Shown piece after piece: positions 1-11,258 of a DNA stretch of 64,000 bases. Below the pieces are notes generated by a model. It was not told the DNA's origin and did not search any database. It saw only the letters and a program-made list of their open reading frames with translations. Position numbers and translations under genes: made by a program. Location: assembly GCF_030445035.2 (NCBI RefSeq), contig NC_080704.1:27570499-27634498 (forward strand). The letters run 5' to 3'. The DNA is from Dasypus novemcinctus (taxonomy: Eukaryota; Chordata; Mammalia; Cingulata; Dasypodidae). Position 1 is the stretch's first letter; each line of letters starts with the position of its first letter.

Positions 1-3000
1 GTTGACTTTTTTTTTTTTTTTTACATTTTGTTCAATAGTGTGTTCTGAATTCTATTCAGTTTGTTTAATAAATGGGGAAAAGCAGCAACAAGCAAGTTGC
101 TTTTAATAAAGTAGTCCCTGATTCTGTACTGAACTTTTCTATCTTAGAGGTTTTATATTTATTTAAATATTTACCTTGCTTACCTTGATGGTTGATGGTA
201 CTCTTCTAAGACCATTTAACTTAAAGTTAAGGTAACTTTAGACTGGTACTCTGAAAGTATTCATGTTGACTTTTTTTTTTTCTAACAAATTTCTCACAAT
301 AAAATCGTCAGAGACCTCTACTACTATAAATGGGAGATTTTATGGTCAGGTCTAATTATAATGACACGAAAGTCATATACTTGTCTTGCTTAATATTTTC
401 AAACCACATGACATTGTAAGTTTCCATTTGAGCTTTTGCATACCTAGCATTGCTGAGTAAAGAACAGTGGCTGGGTTTGTGTTTAACTTTCATTTTGTCT
501 AGCTTTCTTTGGAGTATTTACATCTTTTGTCAATATAGCAGACTTTTAGAGAACCTAATTGAAAAATTTTGCTTGATCCTGTTGTGTTTTTATTATTCTG
601 TCTGTGCTGCTTTGTCTTGGAATGGTTGTGTGCTATAAATGAGACTTACTGAGGACTGAATTTTGGACTCTCCTAGAGGTAATTCGTGGCTCATAGGATC
701 TTTTGCAACTTTATATATATAAATGTACCCTGACTTATATATATCTATACACATATATATGACATGTATCTGTGTGTATTGCTTATTTTACATATTTATA
801 CACACAACCCCAAGTAGTAGTTGTTTAAAATCTATAATGAAAAGTATTAAATTTACAATAACGTGAAAGATCCAGGGATGCATGAGAGAGCATTTTGTAA
901 ATCATGCTCTTCAGAGAGACTACTCAGGTGAAGAATTAGAAGGAAAAATAAGGACACTAGTATTTTTAAAGAATAAAGGTATTTTCTTTTAAATATCTTT
1001 GGTAATTGAGAAATAGAAGTTAAGATGTTTCTAGATAGAATGTTTTCATACAATTTCAGCTTCATGCCTTTATATTTTTCTGAAAAGCTAATGAGTATCC
1101 AGATATAATCCTCTAAGTTTTCTCTGAGAAGCCCATGAGAGAATTCTGTGTCTCACCAAATAAGGGGGACTAAGAGGAAGCAGTGGCCCCATGTACCAGA
1201 ATGGGTGCTAATTACCACTTACACCAAGCCTGCTTTGTTATTCCTTAGACAGTTATAGTTAGCAAATGTTAAAAAAAAAAATTTAACACTCAAGTTGGCT
1301 TTGATTAGAAGATAAAGGTGTGTTTTAAGTGTGTAATGAAAATCTGAGGCCTTATTTGGAATATCACCAAGTCTTTCACAGTTTTGTTTTTCATTGAAAG
1401 TTGACATTTTTTAAAACAAATCAGACTGAGTCAGAGTCATAAATTTATAAAATTAATGTAGTTATTAGGTTTTGGCTATGTTAATATGTATCTTGGAGAA
1501 CAGAAAATACTTTTTGGGGTCCCTTACGCTGGCTCTTGGCACATAAGTATCTGGCACGTCGTGGGAGATGAGAAATTTTCTTCCCATTCGGTAACTACCT
1601 TGCCACTCCAATATGGTGCTCCATCCCCTCCTTGCTGTCAAGATTTAACCTTTCACTTTTCTCTTTGATATGGATATTTATATTCAGAAGTTATAATTAT
1701 AAGGTTAGAAATCTACATATTTGGTGTTTGACAAGCCTCTGAAGTGCTCGACTGATTTTGTCTAGTTCTAAATCAAGTGCTTTAGGCTGGTAGGAACTCC
1801 ATCCTAAATGCCAGTCAAAGCCAAGGGATGGATTTTGGAATTCCTATACTTGTTGGCCCCGATAACATGCCTTTTTTTCTTATTCTTTTTTTTTTTTTTA
1901 ATAAGTAACTTACAGTTGTGTGATTCATTGCCCTTCAGTACTATTCTTGAAAGCTCTGTCTTTTTTTGTGTGAGAACCTTTAAAATCTCCCTTAGTTTTT
2001 ATTTTTCCCTGAAATAATGTAAAAGAAAACCCTTAAATAAAAGAAATTTAAGAATTTTGAAACATCCTGTAAAATTAATACAGAAAATAGAAATAATTGG
2101 TCATTTAACTATATTTTTTTAAATAAACTGAAAGATAAAGAACACAACACTGTACACACTTTATATTTCTCTTACATAGTCTGGAATCATACACAGTTTT
2201 CTTTTTTTAAAGCACAATATTGAAACCTTTAAAAGGTATTTAAGGGTTTGGTCAAGTGAATATGATAAAATGTATTTGTCTGTATAAAGAAAAAATGAAA
2301 TTGTAGTCACTGTTATGTACTGACATTAGTTACAACCTAGTTTTAATTCCTAAAACACTTTTGATTAGCAAAGCTAAAAAAAAGGATGTTTCAGTTAAAT
2401 GTTTTAAAGAGGTACAGATTTTTACAAGGACATAATATAAGTTATTGTTCTGTAGAAATATCCTATTAAATATTGTATGTCCCTCCCTCTGTACAATTTG
2501 TAAAAAAAAAAAGTAAAATACATAAAAAGAAAATCATATAGGGATGTGTGACATTGTAATTGTGTATTTGAGAATAACGTGCAAAAATAAAAATCAATAT
2601 TTTCCTGTTAATGTTTAGTCTATTTGATACCAGTACTAAGTTAATGCTTTTTCTTAAAAAAATGTACAGTTTTTTGTAAACCTAATAAACAGCAAAAGCA
2701 GTGGATTATTTTCATTTCCCCATTTCTTAATTCATTTTATACAGCAATGGAATGCAGAATGCTTGATTGCTCTGAATTTTGTGATTTGGATGCAAATACT
2801 GATAATATTTCAGTCCTATGAATTTGCAAGTAATATTTCAGAGAAGTTTAGAGGTAATTGGTGAGTCTTTGATGAGCATGTCCTTGAAATTCACTTTTTT
2901 CTTTTATCTCCATAAAGGATTTGTTTTATTAGCATCTTCAGTTCCCTGGAGATAAATTTCCCATGCATAAAGTGGTTTTTGAGAGCAGAGCACTTCAAGA

Positions 3001-4290
3001 TCATTTCAGTATAAATCTGCAGCACATTTAGTCAGTGGGGATTGTCACCACCTCCACAGGAGAAGACCCTGCTGCACTAGAGTTACCTCTTTGTGCTCAG
3101 TTTGGAGGGCTCTAGTAAACACTAACATACTAGAAAATGGGTCATTGTCATAGTAAAAACTGCAAGTTATGTACTTTATCAAGAGTCAAGAGAGAATAAG
3201 AGGACAGGTTTGAGCCATCTGAAAAGATGCGATTCTGCAGGTTTTCCCAGTAGTTGAAACAATAAATAAAAGGAGTTAATTGATTGTTAGGACATGGTGA
3301 ATGGTCACTGTGCAGAGCCGTAAGTCAGTCAAAACCATAGCATGCTGAAAAGGTTCATTGTAATAAAATGCCTGCCCGATAGGTAATACCTGCCCAGGCC
3401 TGTGATCCCAAGCAGTCTAACATACTGCCCTGTTGGCAAGAAATCTCAGTATTAACAATTTCCTTTATTCCCCACAAATTTTAGGATTCACTAAGGAAAA
3501 GTATTACGACCAATCTAAATCTTAAAAGGTGTGATATTTCGGAGCAGTGGTTTTCAAAGTGTGACCTGGGGACTGGCTGCATCAGCATCACCTGGGAACC
3601 TGTTAGAAATTCAAATTCTCAGCTCCACCCCAAACCCAAAGAAACTGGGGGTGGGACCCAGGGATCTGGGTTTTAACATGTTCTCCAAGAGATTCTGGTA
3701 CATGCTCAAGTTTGGAAAACACTGGTTTTAGAGCACTTGAGGAACTTAAAAGTTGACCAGTGTAACATTTTGTATGATAGACAAGAAAATTCCACACAAA
3801 CCCAAAAACAAAACACCAGAAATAAGCAGTGAAGGTGAAATAGGACCCAGTTAGTTTACTCTTTTGATTTACCCTTCTTAAATTGTGGGCCTGCCAGTCA
3901 AGAAGTATATCTTTAATGCACACGTAAATAGCCTACATTTCATAAATTTAGTATGGCCTCCATTAAGTTAACATTCCTCAAAGGTAAATAGAATTCAGAG
4001 GAAGGATTTAGCAAGTAAGAGAAGGGCTGAAAAGTGTGTGTGTGTGAGTGTTTTTTTAATTGATTGCCCCAAGGTTACTTAAGTCATATTTGAAAAACCA
4101 TTTTTGCCACATTCTGCAACTGTTTTGGAAAGGTCAAAATTAAGTTGCCCTTATGATTTGTTTTATCCTTTGTTTCATCATGTATATATTGTTTGCCTTT
4201 TACATGAAATAATTCTTGCATTTGTTATATATTGTTCCTGTTATTTTGACATTTTGCTATTGTAAATAAATTCCTATTTTGTTTTAAGTT
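1..4290 (+). other. Probable long 3' UTR of an upstream plus-strand gene
   Basis: No open frame of convincing length is present. The stretch is AT-rich with T-runs and many ATTTA pentamers, and it is almost free of transposons (only a MER5A at 3545-3724), in contrast to the dense repeats from 5.8 kb on. Plus-strand AATAAA or near signals occur around 66, 2033, 2122, 2585 and 3262. The last, near 4265, overlaps a TGTAAATA Pumilio-type site and is followed by GT-rich sequence, as at a cleavage site. A second Pumilio-like TGTATATA lies near 4183. I infer a 3' UTR with alternative poly(A) sites; the gene is not identified. It could instead be AT-rich intergenic or intronic sequence. Confidence 0.45.
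3545..3724 (+). mobile_element. MER5A-like hAT relic
   Basis: Starts CAGTGGTTTTCAAAGTGTG and ends near GAAAACACTGG. The interior matches the MER5A pattern (GCATCAGCATCACCTGGGAACC, then CTCCACCCC). About 180 bp, the usual length of this non-autonomous Charlie-group element. It is the only clear transposon in the first 4.3 kb. Confidence 0.8.
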
Positions 4291-4310
4291 ACCCTAGTGG
4301 AGTGTTGGCT
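4262..4310 (+). terminator. Candidate distal polyadenylation site
   Basis: TGTAAATAAATT contains AATAAA overlapping a Pumilio-type TGTAAATA. GT-rich sequence (TTTTGTTTTAAG, then GTGGAGTGTTGG) follows within about 40 bases, which is the expected spacing of a poly(A) signal and its downstream element. After it the sequence loses the T-rich, ATTTA-rich character of the preceding 4 kb. Confidence 0.4.
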
Positions 4311-4960
4311 ATAGACAAGGCATATGCACAGACACGCGTGGAAATGAGGAGGCTTAAATTGCACAACTAATAAATCCCCAATACTTTACAAGCTGCAAGT
4401 GATGCAACCCCTTGAGTGGTTCAGCGCTGATGGAAGTATCACTGTTGCATAGAGGTATAACACCTGTACCTACCCAGATTTTAAAATTATTTTCATGACT
4501 TCTGAGATAGAAATACTTAGTTCATTATTGACGTCTGAGGTGGTTGTTTTTCCTTGCTTTGTGTTCCCTATCCACTTGGTCTATGTTAACTGGTGTTGCT
4601 GGTAATGGTAAACAAAGAATCTGACATCCTAGTGACCCGTTGATATTATTAAAGCCATTAGGATACTTGGCTACAGAAAACCTGCTTAGGAATTGTAGAT
4701 GGCATTTTGCTGTGTGGATTACCACAGAAATTTCTAAACACATTGACTAAAGTTGAATAACTAGACAATATTATTTCGTTCTCCAAGACAATATTATTTC
4801 TGCTTTTCCTTTATGACTTTAAATACAGAATCCATTTTCCTTTTGCCTGAGATTCTTTGAAATAAGGAAAGGTACTGCAAAGCCATCTCTTGGGGTTTGG
4901 AGGTGCTAATCACTGCTGTCCACCCCTCCAGGTTTTAACCACATTGAAAATAAACATAAG
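4291..4960. other. Unique sequence, nothing recognised
   Basis: Moderate composition with no repeat family, tRNA-like structure or convincing ORF recognised. It sits just downstream of the candidate poly(A) site. Confidence 0.5.
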
Positions 4961-4971
4961 AAACTACCAAT

Positions 4972-5021
4972 GGGGGGGGGGAGGAGGGGAGAGAAGTAAA
5001 TAAATCTTTAAAAAAAAAAAA
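4972..5021 (+). mobile_element. SINE-tail-only insertion (5'-truncated DAS SINE)
   Basis: A G-run, GAGGAGGGGAGAGAAG, TAAATAAATCTTT and an A-run reproduce only the last ~50 bp of the long DAS SINE. It is flanked by a perfect 11-bp direct repeat AAACTACCAAT at 4961-4971 and 5022-5032. The flanking repeat and the A-tail show a genuine retroposition event, not a decayed remnant. Confidence 0.8.
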
Positions 5022-5032
5022 AAACTACCAAT

Positions 5033-5765
5033 TGAACGTGCAACTTAATACGAGTAAAGCTGAATTTAGAGACCTGGAGGCCAAAATAGGTCTACCCGCT
5101 ATTTCCCCCCACTCTGGGCCTTGACTAATGCAGCAAATCACTTGAAGGCATGGGGCCTACTTTATAGTCCTCGGAGTGGGCAATGGAGAGGCTGGTTGGT
5201 CTCCCACCAGAGAAATGGAGCAAGTGGTAGGGAATGGCTGCAGCATCCTCCCCAGCTTGGGAGGGGAAAGGCAGGGTCTAATAAAATAAGGGTTAGTCCA
5301 ATTCTGGGTTGCCCTCGGGCATTAGCATACTAGCAAAATTTGAGCTCTTTTACCTTTATAGTCTTGCTTATTTGTGTCAGTCTTTCCCCTATTGACTCCA
5401 CACTTCCCGCTTTTTAGGATGGTTGTGACAGACTTTCAGAGGTTTAGTTCCTATTTCTTCCAGGGCAGTATGCTTTAATTTTTCTTCTGAAAAATAATTT
5501 TCAAATGGCAAAAGTATTTACTGTTATTCAAAGATGGAAACCATGCAAGTTTTTATTGCATGTTTTCACAACAAAAATTGGAAAAATGATCACCCACCAT
5601 GCCACCTACTTTGGTAAAGGGATTGTTTGTCTTCGTGCCCTTCCCATCTTGGTCCAGAGTCATAAATATTTTTTCCATCTTGTAAACCACAGCATCAATT
5701 CTGTGTTTTGACGATTTGCTTTTCAAACATCAAGCATTTTTCATTTCTACTGGTTGCCTTACTTT
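5033..5765. other. Unique sequence, nothing recognised
   Basis: No transposon family or gene recognised. Short open frames (for example 5121-5333 and 5505-5711) have no recognisable domain and look incidental. Confidence 0.5.
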
Positions 5766-6486
5766 TTTTTTTTTAAATGTACATTCTTTTTGGAGAGGAT
5801 TTGGAAATTTCAGAATAGTACAAAAAAGAAAGTAAAGTTCCCCCCTCCCCCCAGTCCCAATTACCCAGAAAATCATTATCCTTCAAAAAATGTCCTTCTT
5901 GAGGGTTAATATTATTAGAGTTTCAATTGCAAAATACACGTTATTATAGTAGATGTTGTACACCAAAAAATAAGTACGAAGACAAACTAAAGGATCTCCC
6001 ACACTTCTTCCAAGCCAACTTCCTTGAGATAATCATAGTTAACAGACTGTGTGCATATTCCTCTACACCTTTCCTCTATGCTCACACAAACCTGTACCAA
6101 GATTCATATAAAAAGTGAGAGAAGGCTCTGGAACATTTAGGTTGTTATTCAAAATTTTTGACCCAAATGAGATTACATAGCTCTACAGGTCACTTAATAT
6201 ATTGTCCATCCCTCCGGGACAACAGACTGAGCTCTATCTCATCTTAATAGCTGAATAACACTCCATGTATTGGACATGCCATAATTTATTTAGCCACTCC
6301 CTCTATTGATGGACATTTAGGTTTCCAATTTTCTGCCACTACAGGAATGCTGGAGTAACTATCATTGTACATATAATCCTTACACACTTGTGCTCTGATT
6401 TCTGTAGGATGAATTCTCCCAAGATAAGACTGCCAAGTGAAAGGATATGTGCTATTTTTAAAATTTTGCTAGTTATTACCGAATTA
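5766..6486 (-). mobile_element. Old L1 3' region, antisense
   Basis: The plus strand carries the antisense of an L1 3' end: a T-run, then a pattern like GAATAGTACAAAAAAG, and later the reverse complement of the terminal ORF2 and 3' UTR motifs (GCTGAATAACACTCCAT, CTATTGATGGACATTTAGG). Diverged, probably an L1ME-age copy. Boundaries approximate. Confidence 0.55.
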
Positions 6487-6606
6487 TTTTCTGCCAGAAT
6501 ATAAGTTCCAGGAATGCAGGGAGTTTGGTCTGTTTTGTTTACTGCTGTTCACCTAGAACAGCACCTGATGCGTAGCAGGTGCTGAATAAATACTTGTTGG
6601 ATGTTG
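6487..6606 (+). mobile_element. L2 LINE 3' end
   Basis: Contains the characteristic L2 3' terminus: AAGTTCCAGGAATGCAGGGA, then a CTAGAACAGCACCTG motif, GTAGCAGGTGCTGAATAAAT and ACTTGTTGG. L1-like antisense sequence lies on both sides. Confidence 0.75.
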
Positions 6607-6925
6607 AAGGTTGAAGGGTTGTAGCAATTCACACTCCCATAGCAATATAAGAGAGGGTCTATTCCCCTCAGTCTCACGTGGGGGTTATAGCCAATTTCAC
6701 AGTGGGCTTTTTAAGTCTGTGCCATCAGTTTAGACATGCTTTGACCTGTCTCCCAGTGAGGTGAAGTAATACTTTCATGGGTCTGACGACCCTTTGGGTT
6801 TTCTCTTTAACTGCCTGTTCAAATCCTCTGCCCCTTTTTCTGTTTGGGATTTTCTGTATATTAGACCTGTTAATTTCTAAACTGTAACTAGGTTACAGTT
6901 TATCTTGTTATTGTATATATGCTAT
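6607..6925 (-). mobile_element. Old L1 fragment, antisense
   Basis: Continues the antisense L1 3' character (AGCAATTCACACTCCCATAG corresponds to the ORF2-end motif). Highly diverged. Contains a near-palindrome at 6878-6902. Confidence 0.4.
6878..6902. repeat. 11-bp inverted repeat with 3-nt loop
   Basis: TAAACTGTAAC at 6878-6888, loop TAG, GTTACAGTTTA at 6892-6902: a perfect hairpin in arm pairing. No known function; it lies in decayed L1. Confidence 0.8.
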
Positions 6926-6929
6926 CTTT

Positions 6930-7110
6930 TTAGATAAACTTTTTATTTGGAAATAATTTCAAACTTACAAGACAGTTGCAAATTAATTCAAAACCCATAC
7001 AGAGAACTCCAACATACCCCATCCAGACACCCAGATCCACCAACTTTTGCCCTGTCATTCTATCCATCGCTCTCTCTCACTTTCATTCCAAGGCTCTTCA
7101 AATATACTCC
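6930..7110 (-). mobile_element. L1 3' UTR, antisense
   Basis: TTTTTATTTGGAAATAATTT, then CAAACTTACAAGACAGTTGC and a CCAACATACCCC run: the reverse complement of an L1M-type 3' terminus. The same motif recurs at 19915 and 48291. Confidence 0.7.
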
Positions 7111-8660
7111 TAGATTTTCTTCTGATATTTTAATTGTTTTAATTTTATTTGGATTTTTATAGCATTAAAATTATTTTGGAATATGCTGTTTGGTAGAGGT
7201 TAGTTTTTTTTTTCTCTTGGATAGAGAGCCAGTTATACCAGTACCATTTATTAAGTCATCCTCTACCCCCATGAACTGAAAAGACACTTTGTTATATGTT
7301 AAGTTCACATATATCCTTGCATTTATTTCTGAAATCTATTCCTTTTACTGATCTATTTGTTATTCCTGTGCCAAAACCTTGTTATTTTACACACAGTAAT
7401 CTATGTGTGTTAACTTTAATATCTAGGAGGCAAATCCCTCTTTTGTTGTATTCTTTTTCATAGTTTGCTTGACATTTATCCTTCCATAGGAACATTACAA
7501 TCATTTACACAGTTTCCCATAAAAGACCCATTGGGATTTTTAATTCAAGTTGCATGAACTTTTTAATAAGAAACTGAGCCTGTCATTTTTATCCTATTGT
7601 CTTCACATCCATGTTCCTCCATTTATTCTGATCTTGTTTTACATTCTTTAATAACATTTTATTACATTCTTCATATAAGTCCAACACTCTTCATAAGTAC
7701 ATTATACTTTCTGGAGCTACCTAGATACTGCAAGACTACAGAGAAAAGCTATTTGTTTTTAAATGTTATTCATGTACCCTGCTAATTTATCAATTATCTT
7801 TCCAATTTTGATTGTGCATTAGTACTCTTGAATCTGTGTGTGTGCAATCATATCACAAAAAGTTGTCAATTATTTTCTTTTTATGTCTTACATTAACTAG
7901 AACTTCTAAAACAATGTTAAGTAATATATAAGTAGTGGTGATAGCTCTATTCCTGTGTTGCTCTCAATTTTAGTGGCAACACTTTATTATTTAACTATTT
8001 AATATACTGTTAGTTTTGGAAAATAGCCTCTACCAAAGTTAACTAGTTTCCTCCCTTTATTATTTACTTAGAGATCTTACTAGGAATGGCTTATACGATC
8101 AAATGGCTTTTAGCCATCTATTAATTTAATTATTTGGCTATCTCTTTTAATTTGTTGTTGTAATGAAGTATATTGAGTTACACTGATAGATTTTCTAAAG
8201 TAAAACCATACTCATATTTTTAGAATAAAAATAAGCATTTTTTAAATCATTCTTTAAATATATTGTTGCTTAAAATGGCTAGCATTTTATATAGAATGTT
8301 TGTATCTATGTTCACAATTCTGGAATTTTCTTGTTTTGTACTATTGTTATCAGGTTTGAATATTAATGAAACACAAGCTTCATAGGATTAATTTGGAAAC
8401 TTTTCTATAATCTAGAATGGTTCAAAAATCAACAGGTGGCAAAAACAAAATGAAAGAAGGACAAAATAAACACTAAACTAAATCAAAGGTGTTATCTGAT
8501 TTTTAAAGATTAGATAGAATTCAGTTGTAAAAGCTTTTGGGTCTCTTTATAAATGAGAGGTCTTTATTCTTCTGATCTCTTCTATGTTAATTGGTCCATC
8601 AAATTTTCTTCTTAAATAAATGCTGTTATCTATATTTGACTTGGGAAATCATCCATTTTT
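7111..8660 (-). mobile_element. Old L1/HAL1-like ORF2 region, antisense
   Basis: T-rich plus strand with motifs of reverse-complemented L1 ORF2 (pyrimidine-rich runs, CAATTTTAGTGGCAACAC). No frame is intact. Assigned from texture and scattered motifs and from its position beyond an L1 3' end, so the precise subfamily is not determined. Confidence 0.45.
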
Positions 8661-8668
8661 CTCTAGAT

Positions 8669-8835
8669 CAGTACTTCTCGTATATTAATATGTATACAAA
8701 TCACCCGGGGTGGGGGGGGTTGTTGTAAAATGCTCATTCTGATTCAGTGGACCTGGGGTGGGGCCTATGATTCTGAGATGCTAACAAGCTCCCTGGTGAT
8801 GCTGCTGGGCCGAGGGTCACATTATGAGTATCCCG
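8669..8835. mobile_element. MER5A-like hAT relic (copy 1 of pair)
   Basis: Begins CAGTACTTCTC and includes ATTCTGATTCAGTGGACCTG followed by GGGGTGGGGCC, the MER5A core. Next to a second copy that starts at 8850. Confidence 0.7.
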
Positions 8836-8849
8836 GCTCTGTAGGAATT

Positions 8850-9019
8850 CAGTGGTTGTTAATTTTGGCTAACACCAGAATCATGTCAGGGAGCCCTTAG
8901 ACATCCCGGGCCACACCTGAGACCAATTAAATTAGAATCTCCAGGAGTGGGACTCGGGCATCACTGTTTTTTCAAGCTCCTTAAGCGATTGCAACATGCA
9001 GCCAAGGTGGAGAACCACT
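8850..9019. mobile_element. MER5A-like hAT relic (copy 2 of pair)
   Basis: CAGTGGTTGTTAATTTTGGC at the left end and GGTGGAGAACCACTT at the right end are degenerate MER5 termini; the interior has AATTAGAATCTCCAGGAGTG. Head-to-tail with the preceding copy. Confidence 0.7.
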
Positions 9020-9147
9020 TTTCTAGATTTTCAATTTATTGCCATAGAGGTGGACATAACCTTATAATTATTTTAATCTCTTGCATTTCTGATTATATTA
9101 CCATGTTTTGTTTTCTCTCATCTTTTTCTTTAATCAGTCTTTCACAG

Positions 9148-10009
9148 TGTGGTGGTTTGAAGCTGTATGTACCCCCAGAAAAACATGTTCTTTAATCTAT
9201 TTCTGTGGGTGTGAATCCATTGTAAATAGGCCTTTTTTTCCCTCTCCCCTTCCCCCACACCCCCTGCCCCGTTGTCTGTTCTCTGCGTCCATTTTGCTGC
9301 GTGTTCTTCTTTGTCTGCTTCTGTTGTTGTCAGCGGCATGGGAATCTGTGTTTCTTTTTGTTGCGTCATCTTGCTGTGTCAGCTCTCTGTGCGTGCGGCA
9401 CCATTCCTGGGCAGGCTGCACTTTCTTTCGCGCTGGGCGGCTCTCCTTACTGGGTGCACTCCTTGCGCGTGGGGCTCCCCTTCCGGGGGACACCCCTGCA
9501 TGGCAGGGCACTCCTTGCGCGCATCAGCACTGCACATGGGCCAGTTCCACACGGGTCAAGGAGGCCCGGGGTTTGAACCGCAGACCTCCCATGTGGTAGA
9601 CGGATGCCCTAACCACTGGGCCAAGTCCACTTCCTGTAAATAGGACTTTTTGAGGAGGTTATTTCAGTTAAAGAGTGACCCACATCAATCACGATGGGTC
9701 TTAATCCTCTGTTATAAATGGGATGCATACAGAGAGAGAAAGCAAGCCAGGGAAGGAAGAAGCTGAAATTCAACAGAACCGGAAAAGAACCCAGAGGCCA
9801 GGAGACACACCCACATGCCTTGTCACATGACCGTTAGAGGCACAAAGATCGCTGGCAGCCAGCCCTAGAATGCCAGTCTTCTGGAGGAAAGCATCACCTT
9901 GATGATGCCTTGATTTTGACTTTTTCCTAGCCTCAAATCATGAGTGAATTAATTCCCATTTATTCCCAGCCCATCTCATGGTATTTGAACAGCCCAGGAA
10001 ACTAAAACA
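9148..10009 (+). mobile_element. MaLR-like solo LTR, split by a SINE
   Basis: Starts TGTGGTGGTTTGAAGCTG and ends AGGAAACTAAAACA. The interior follows the MaLR LTR plan: ATGTTCTTTAATC, GGGTCTTAATCC, a CCTTGATTTTGAC segment and TCAAATCATGAGTGAATT near the end. About 460 bp without the nested SINE (9231-9634). The TG...CA ends and absence of internal genes indicate a solo LTR. The flanking 5-mers (CACAG and CAGAG) match imperfectly. Confidence 0.65.
9231..9634 (-). mobile_element. DAS-type tRNA-derived SINE, full length
   Basis: Minus strand: head with A box TGGCCCAGTGG and B box GGTTCAAACCC near 9565-9625, GC-rich body, tail at the left. Flanked by a perfect TGTAAATAGG duplication at 9221-9230 and 9635-9644. 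Inserted into the MaLR-like LTR. The open frames in it (9108-9599 and others) are artefacts of its GC-rich body. Confidence 0.9.
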
Positions 10010-10019
10010 CAGAGGTGTA

Positions 10020-10370
10020 GCTATTTCATAGGCATTATCAAAGAAACAGTTCTTAATTTTATTGGTCCTTTATGATTTTTGTTTTTCACTTAATTAATTT
10101 CCTCTTTCACTGTTACTCATTTTCTTTTGGTTTAATTTGTTATCTAGGTTTAATATCTTAAGTTCCATGCTTGATTTAATTTTTTAAAATGTTTTTTATT
10201 GAAGTATATCATTCATACATGAACATACATGAACAATAAGTGTATAGTGAAAGTTACTTGATTTAATTTTATTTCTTTTTAAATGAAGGCTGTACATTTC
10301 CTTTGGCATAAAGCTTTAACTGTGTACCATCGAGTATGAATTGTTTCCTCATAACTCTCTAGATGGTCTT
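10020..10370 (-). mobile_element. L1 fragments, antisense
   Basis: T-rich reverse-complement L1 texture. An L1 3'-end stub lies at about 10190-10250 (TTTTTTATTGAAGTATATCA, ATACATGAACATACATG), the same 3' UTR as at 33625 and 45485. The L1 continues after the composite insertion at 11826. Confidence 0.55.
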
Positions 10371-10440
10371 ACATATCACCCTCTGAAGAAGCAAGCAGGT
10401 TACTAAGCCTAGGACCTCTAGGAAGAGGGATCCTGAACTA

Positions 10441-10490
10441 ACCAATAGGAAGAGGGATCCTGAGTCAACCAATAGGGTAAGAGAGTTTTC
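10441..10490 (+). promoter_or_regulatory. Duplicated CCAAT-box block
   Basis: AACCAATAGG plus GAAGAGGGATCCTGA is duplicated within about 30 bp, followed by three further CCAAT-type motifs up to 10645. Such clustering is typical of a retroviral U3 promoter and would fit NF-Y binding. Confidence 0.45.
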
Positions 10491-10938
10491 AACCATTAGA
10501 ACCCAGTGCTTTAATTGTCAGGTAATCAGCACCTCTCGTAATCAGCCAATCAGTATTCCCCAGTTAGGATACCCTGTTTGCATAATATGCTAATCTGGTT
10601 TTCTAACCAATGCCCTTGCTCAGAACCAGTGATTGACCAATCAGAACATCACAACTGGGGCTCCACCCCCAAGGGCGATCACACAGCTAGACTATATCAA
10701 GAGGAACTCCGGAGCCCTGAATACGCATTCCATCTTTGCCCTGGCCAGAGAAATGTTGAGCTGCAATGCCGAGTCAAGCTGTGAAAGCCAAGCTGAGCTG
10801 CAAACACTGGCTGAGCAACAAATGCCAAGCCGAGCTGAGCTGAATGCTGAGGTGTGAGATGTGACGAGCTGAGAATGCCAAGCCGAGCTGTAACAACAAA
10901 TACTGAGTGGCAAGTCGGGCTGCAACACTGAGCTATGC

Positions 10939-11140
10939 ACTTCCATTGGTACCTTGGCCAGCTTGCGCCTTGGCCCAGGCTTGAGCTGTAACACTAAAGG
11001 GGCTTCCACTGGCACCTTGGCTAGGTTTGTGCCTTGGCGCAGGTTGAGCTGTAACACTGAAGGCGCTTCCACTGGTGCCTCAGCCAGGCTTGTGCCTCAG
11101 CTAGGCTTGTGCAACAACACCACGGGGCATTTCCATCATT
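10939..11140 (+). repeat. ~64-bp tandem repeat, about 3 units
   Basis: Units begin CTTCCATTGGTACCTTGG, CTTCCACTGGCACCTTGG and CTTCCACTGGTGCCTCAG, each followed by a TTGTGCCT-like segment and GAGCTGTAACACT or a variant. A partial fourth unit follows. It lies within the LTR-like element, downstream of shorter GAGCTG-based repeats at 10755-10930. Confidence 0.8.
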
Positions 11141-11258
11141 GCCCTCACCCGGTTCGAGTTCAATACTGAGCTGGTTAAATGAAGTTTGATTGTACTGAGG
11201 TCGTGTTTCTTCATTCTGAAGTTCATTTGAACCAGAGAATAAAAGTTGGCAACAACAC

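Larger units (their letters stand above)
10380..11258 (+). mobile_element. ERV1-like LTR with internal tandem repeats
   Basis: LTR-like architecture in plus orientation. Five CCAAT-type motifs lie between 10441 and 10645 (two in a duplicated AACCAATAGG block, then CAGCCAATCAG, AACCAATGCC, GACCAATCAG). A compositionally biased repeat region follows at 10730-11140, and GAGAATAAAAG supplies a poly(A) signal near 11240. No protease or polymerase homology is visible. The family is not recognised and the LTR reading is inference from this architecture; the ends are uncertain. Confidence 0.45.

Noticed and set aside
9108-9599. 163-codon plus-strand open frame, and overlapping long frames on both strands
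   Set aside because: Entirely explained by the GC-rich body of a minus-strand DAS SINE and adjoining LTR. The same near-identical peptides recur wherever the SINE occurs (15.5, 24.4, 29.9, 31.6, 47.3, 61.0, 63.0 kb).
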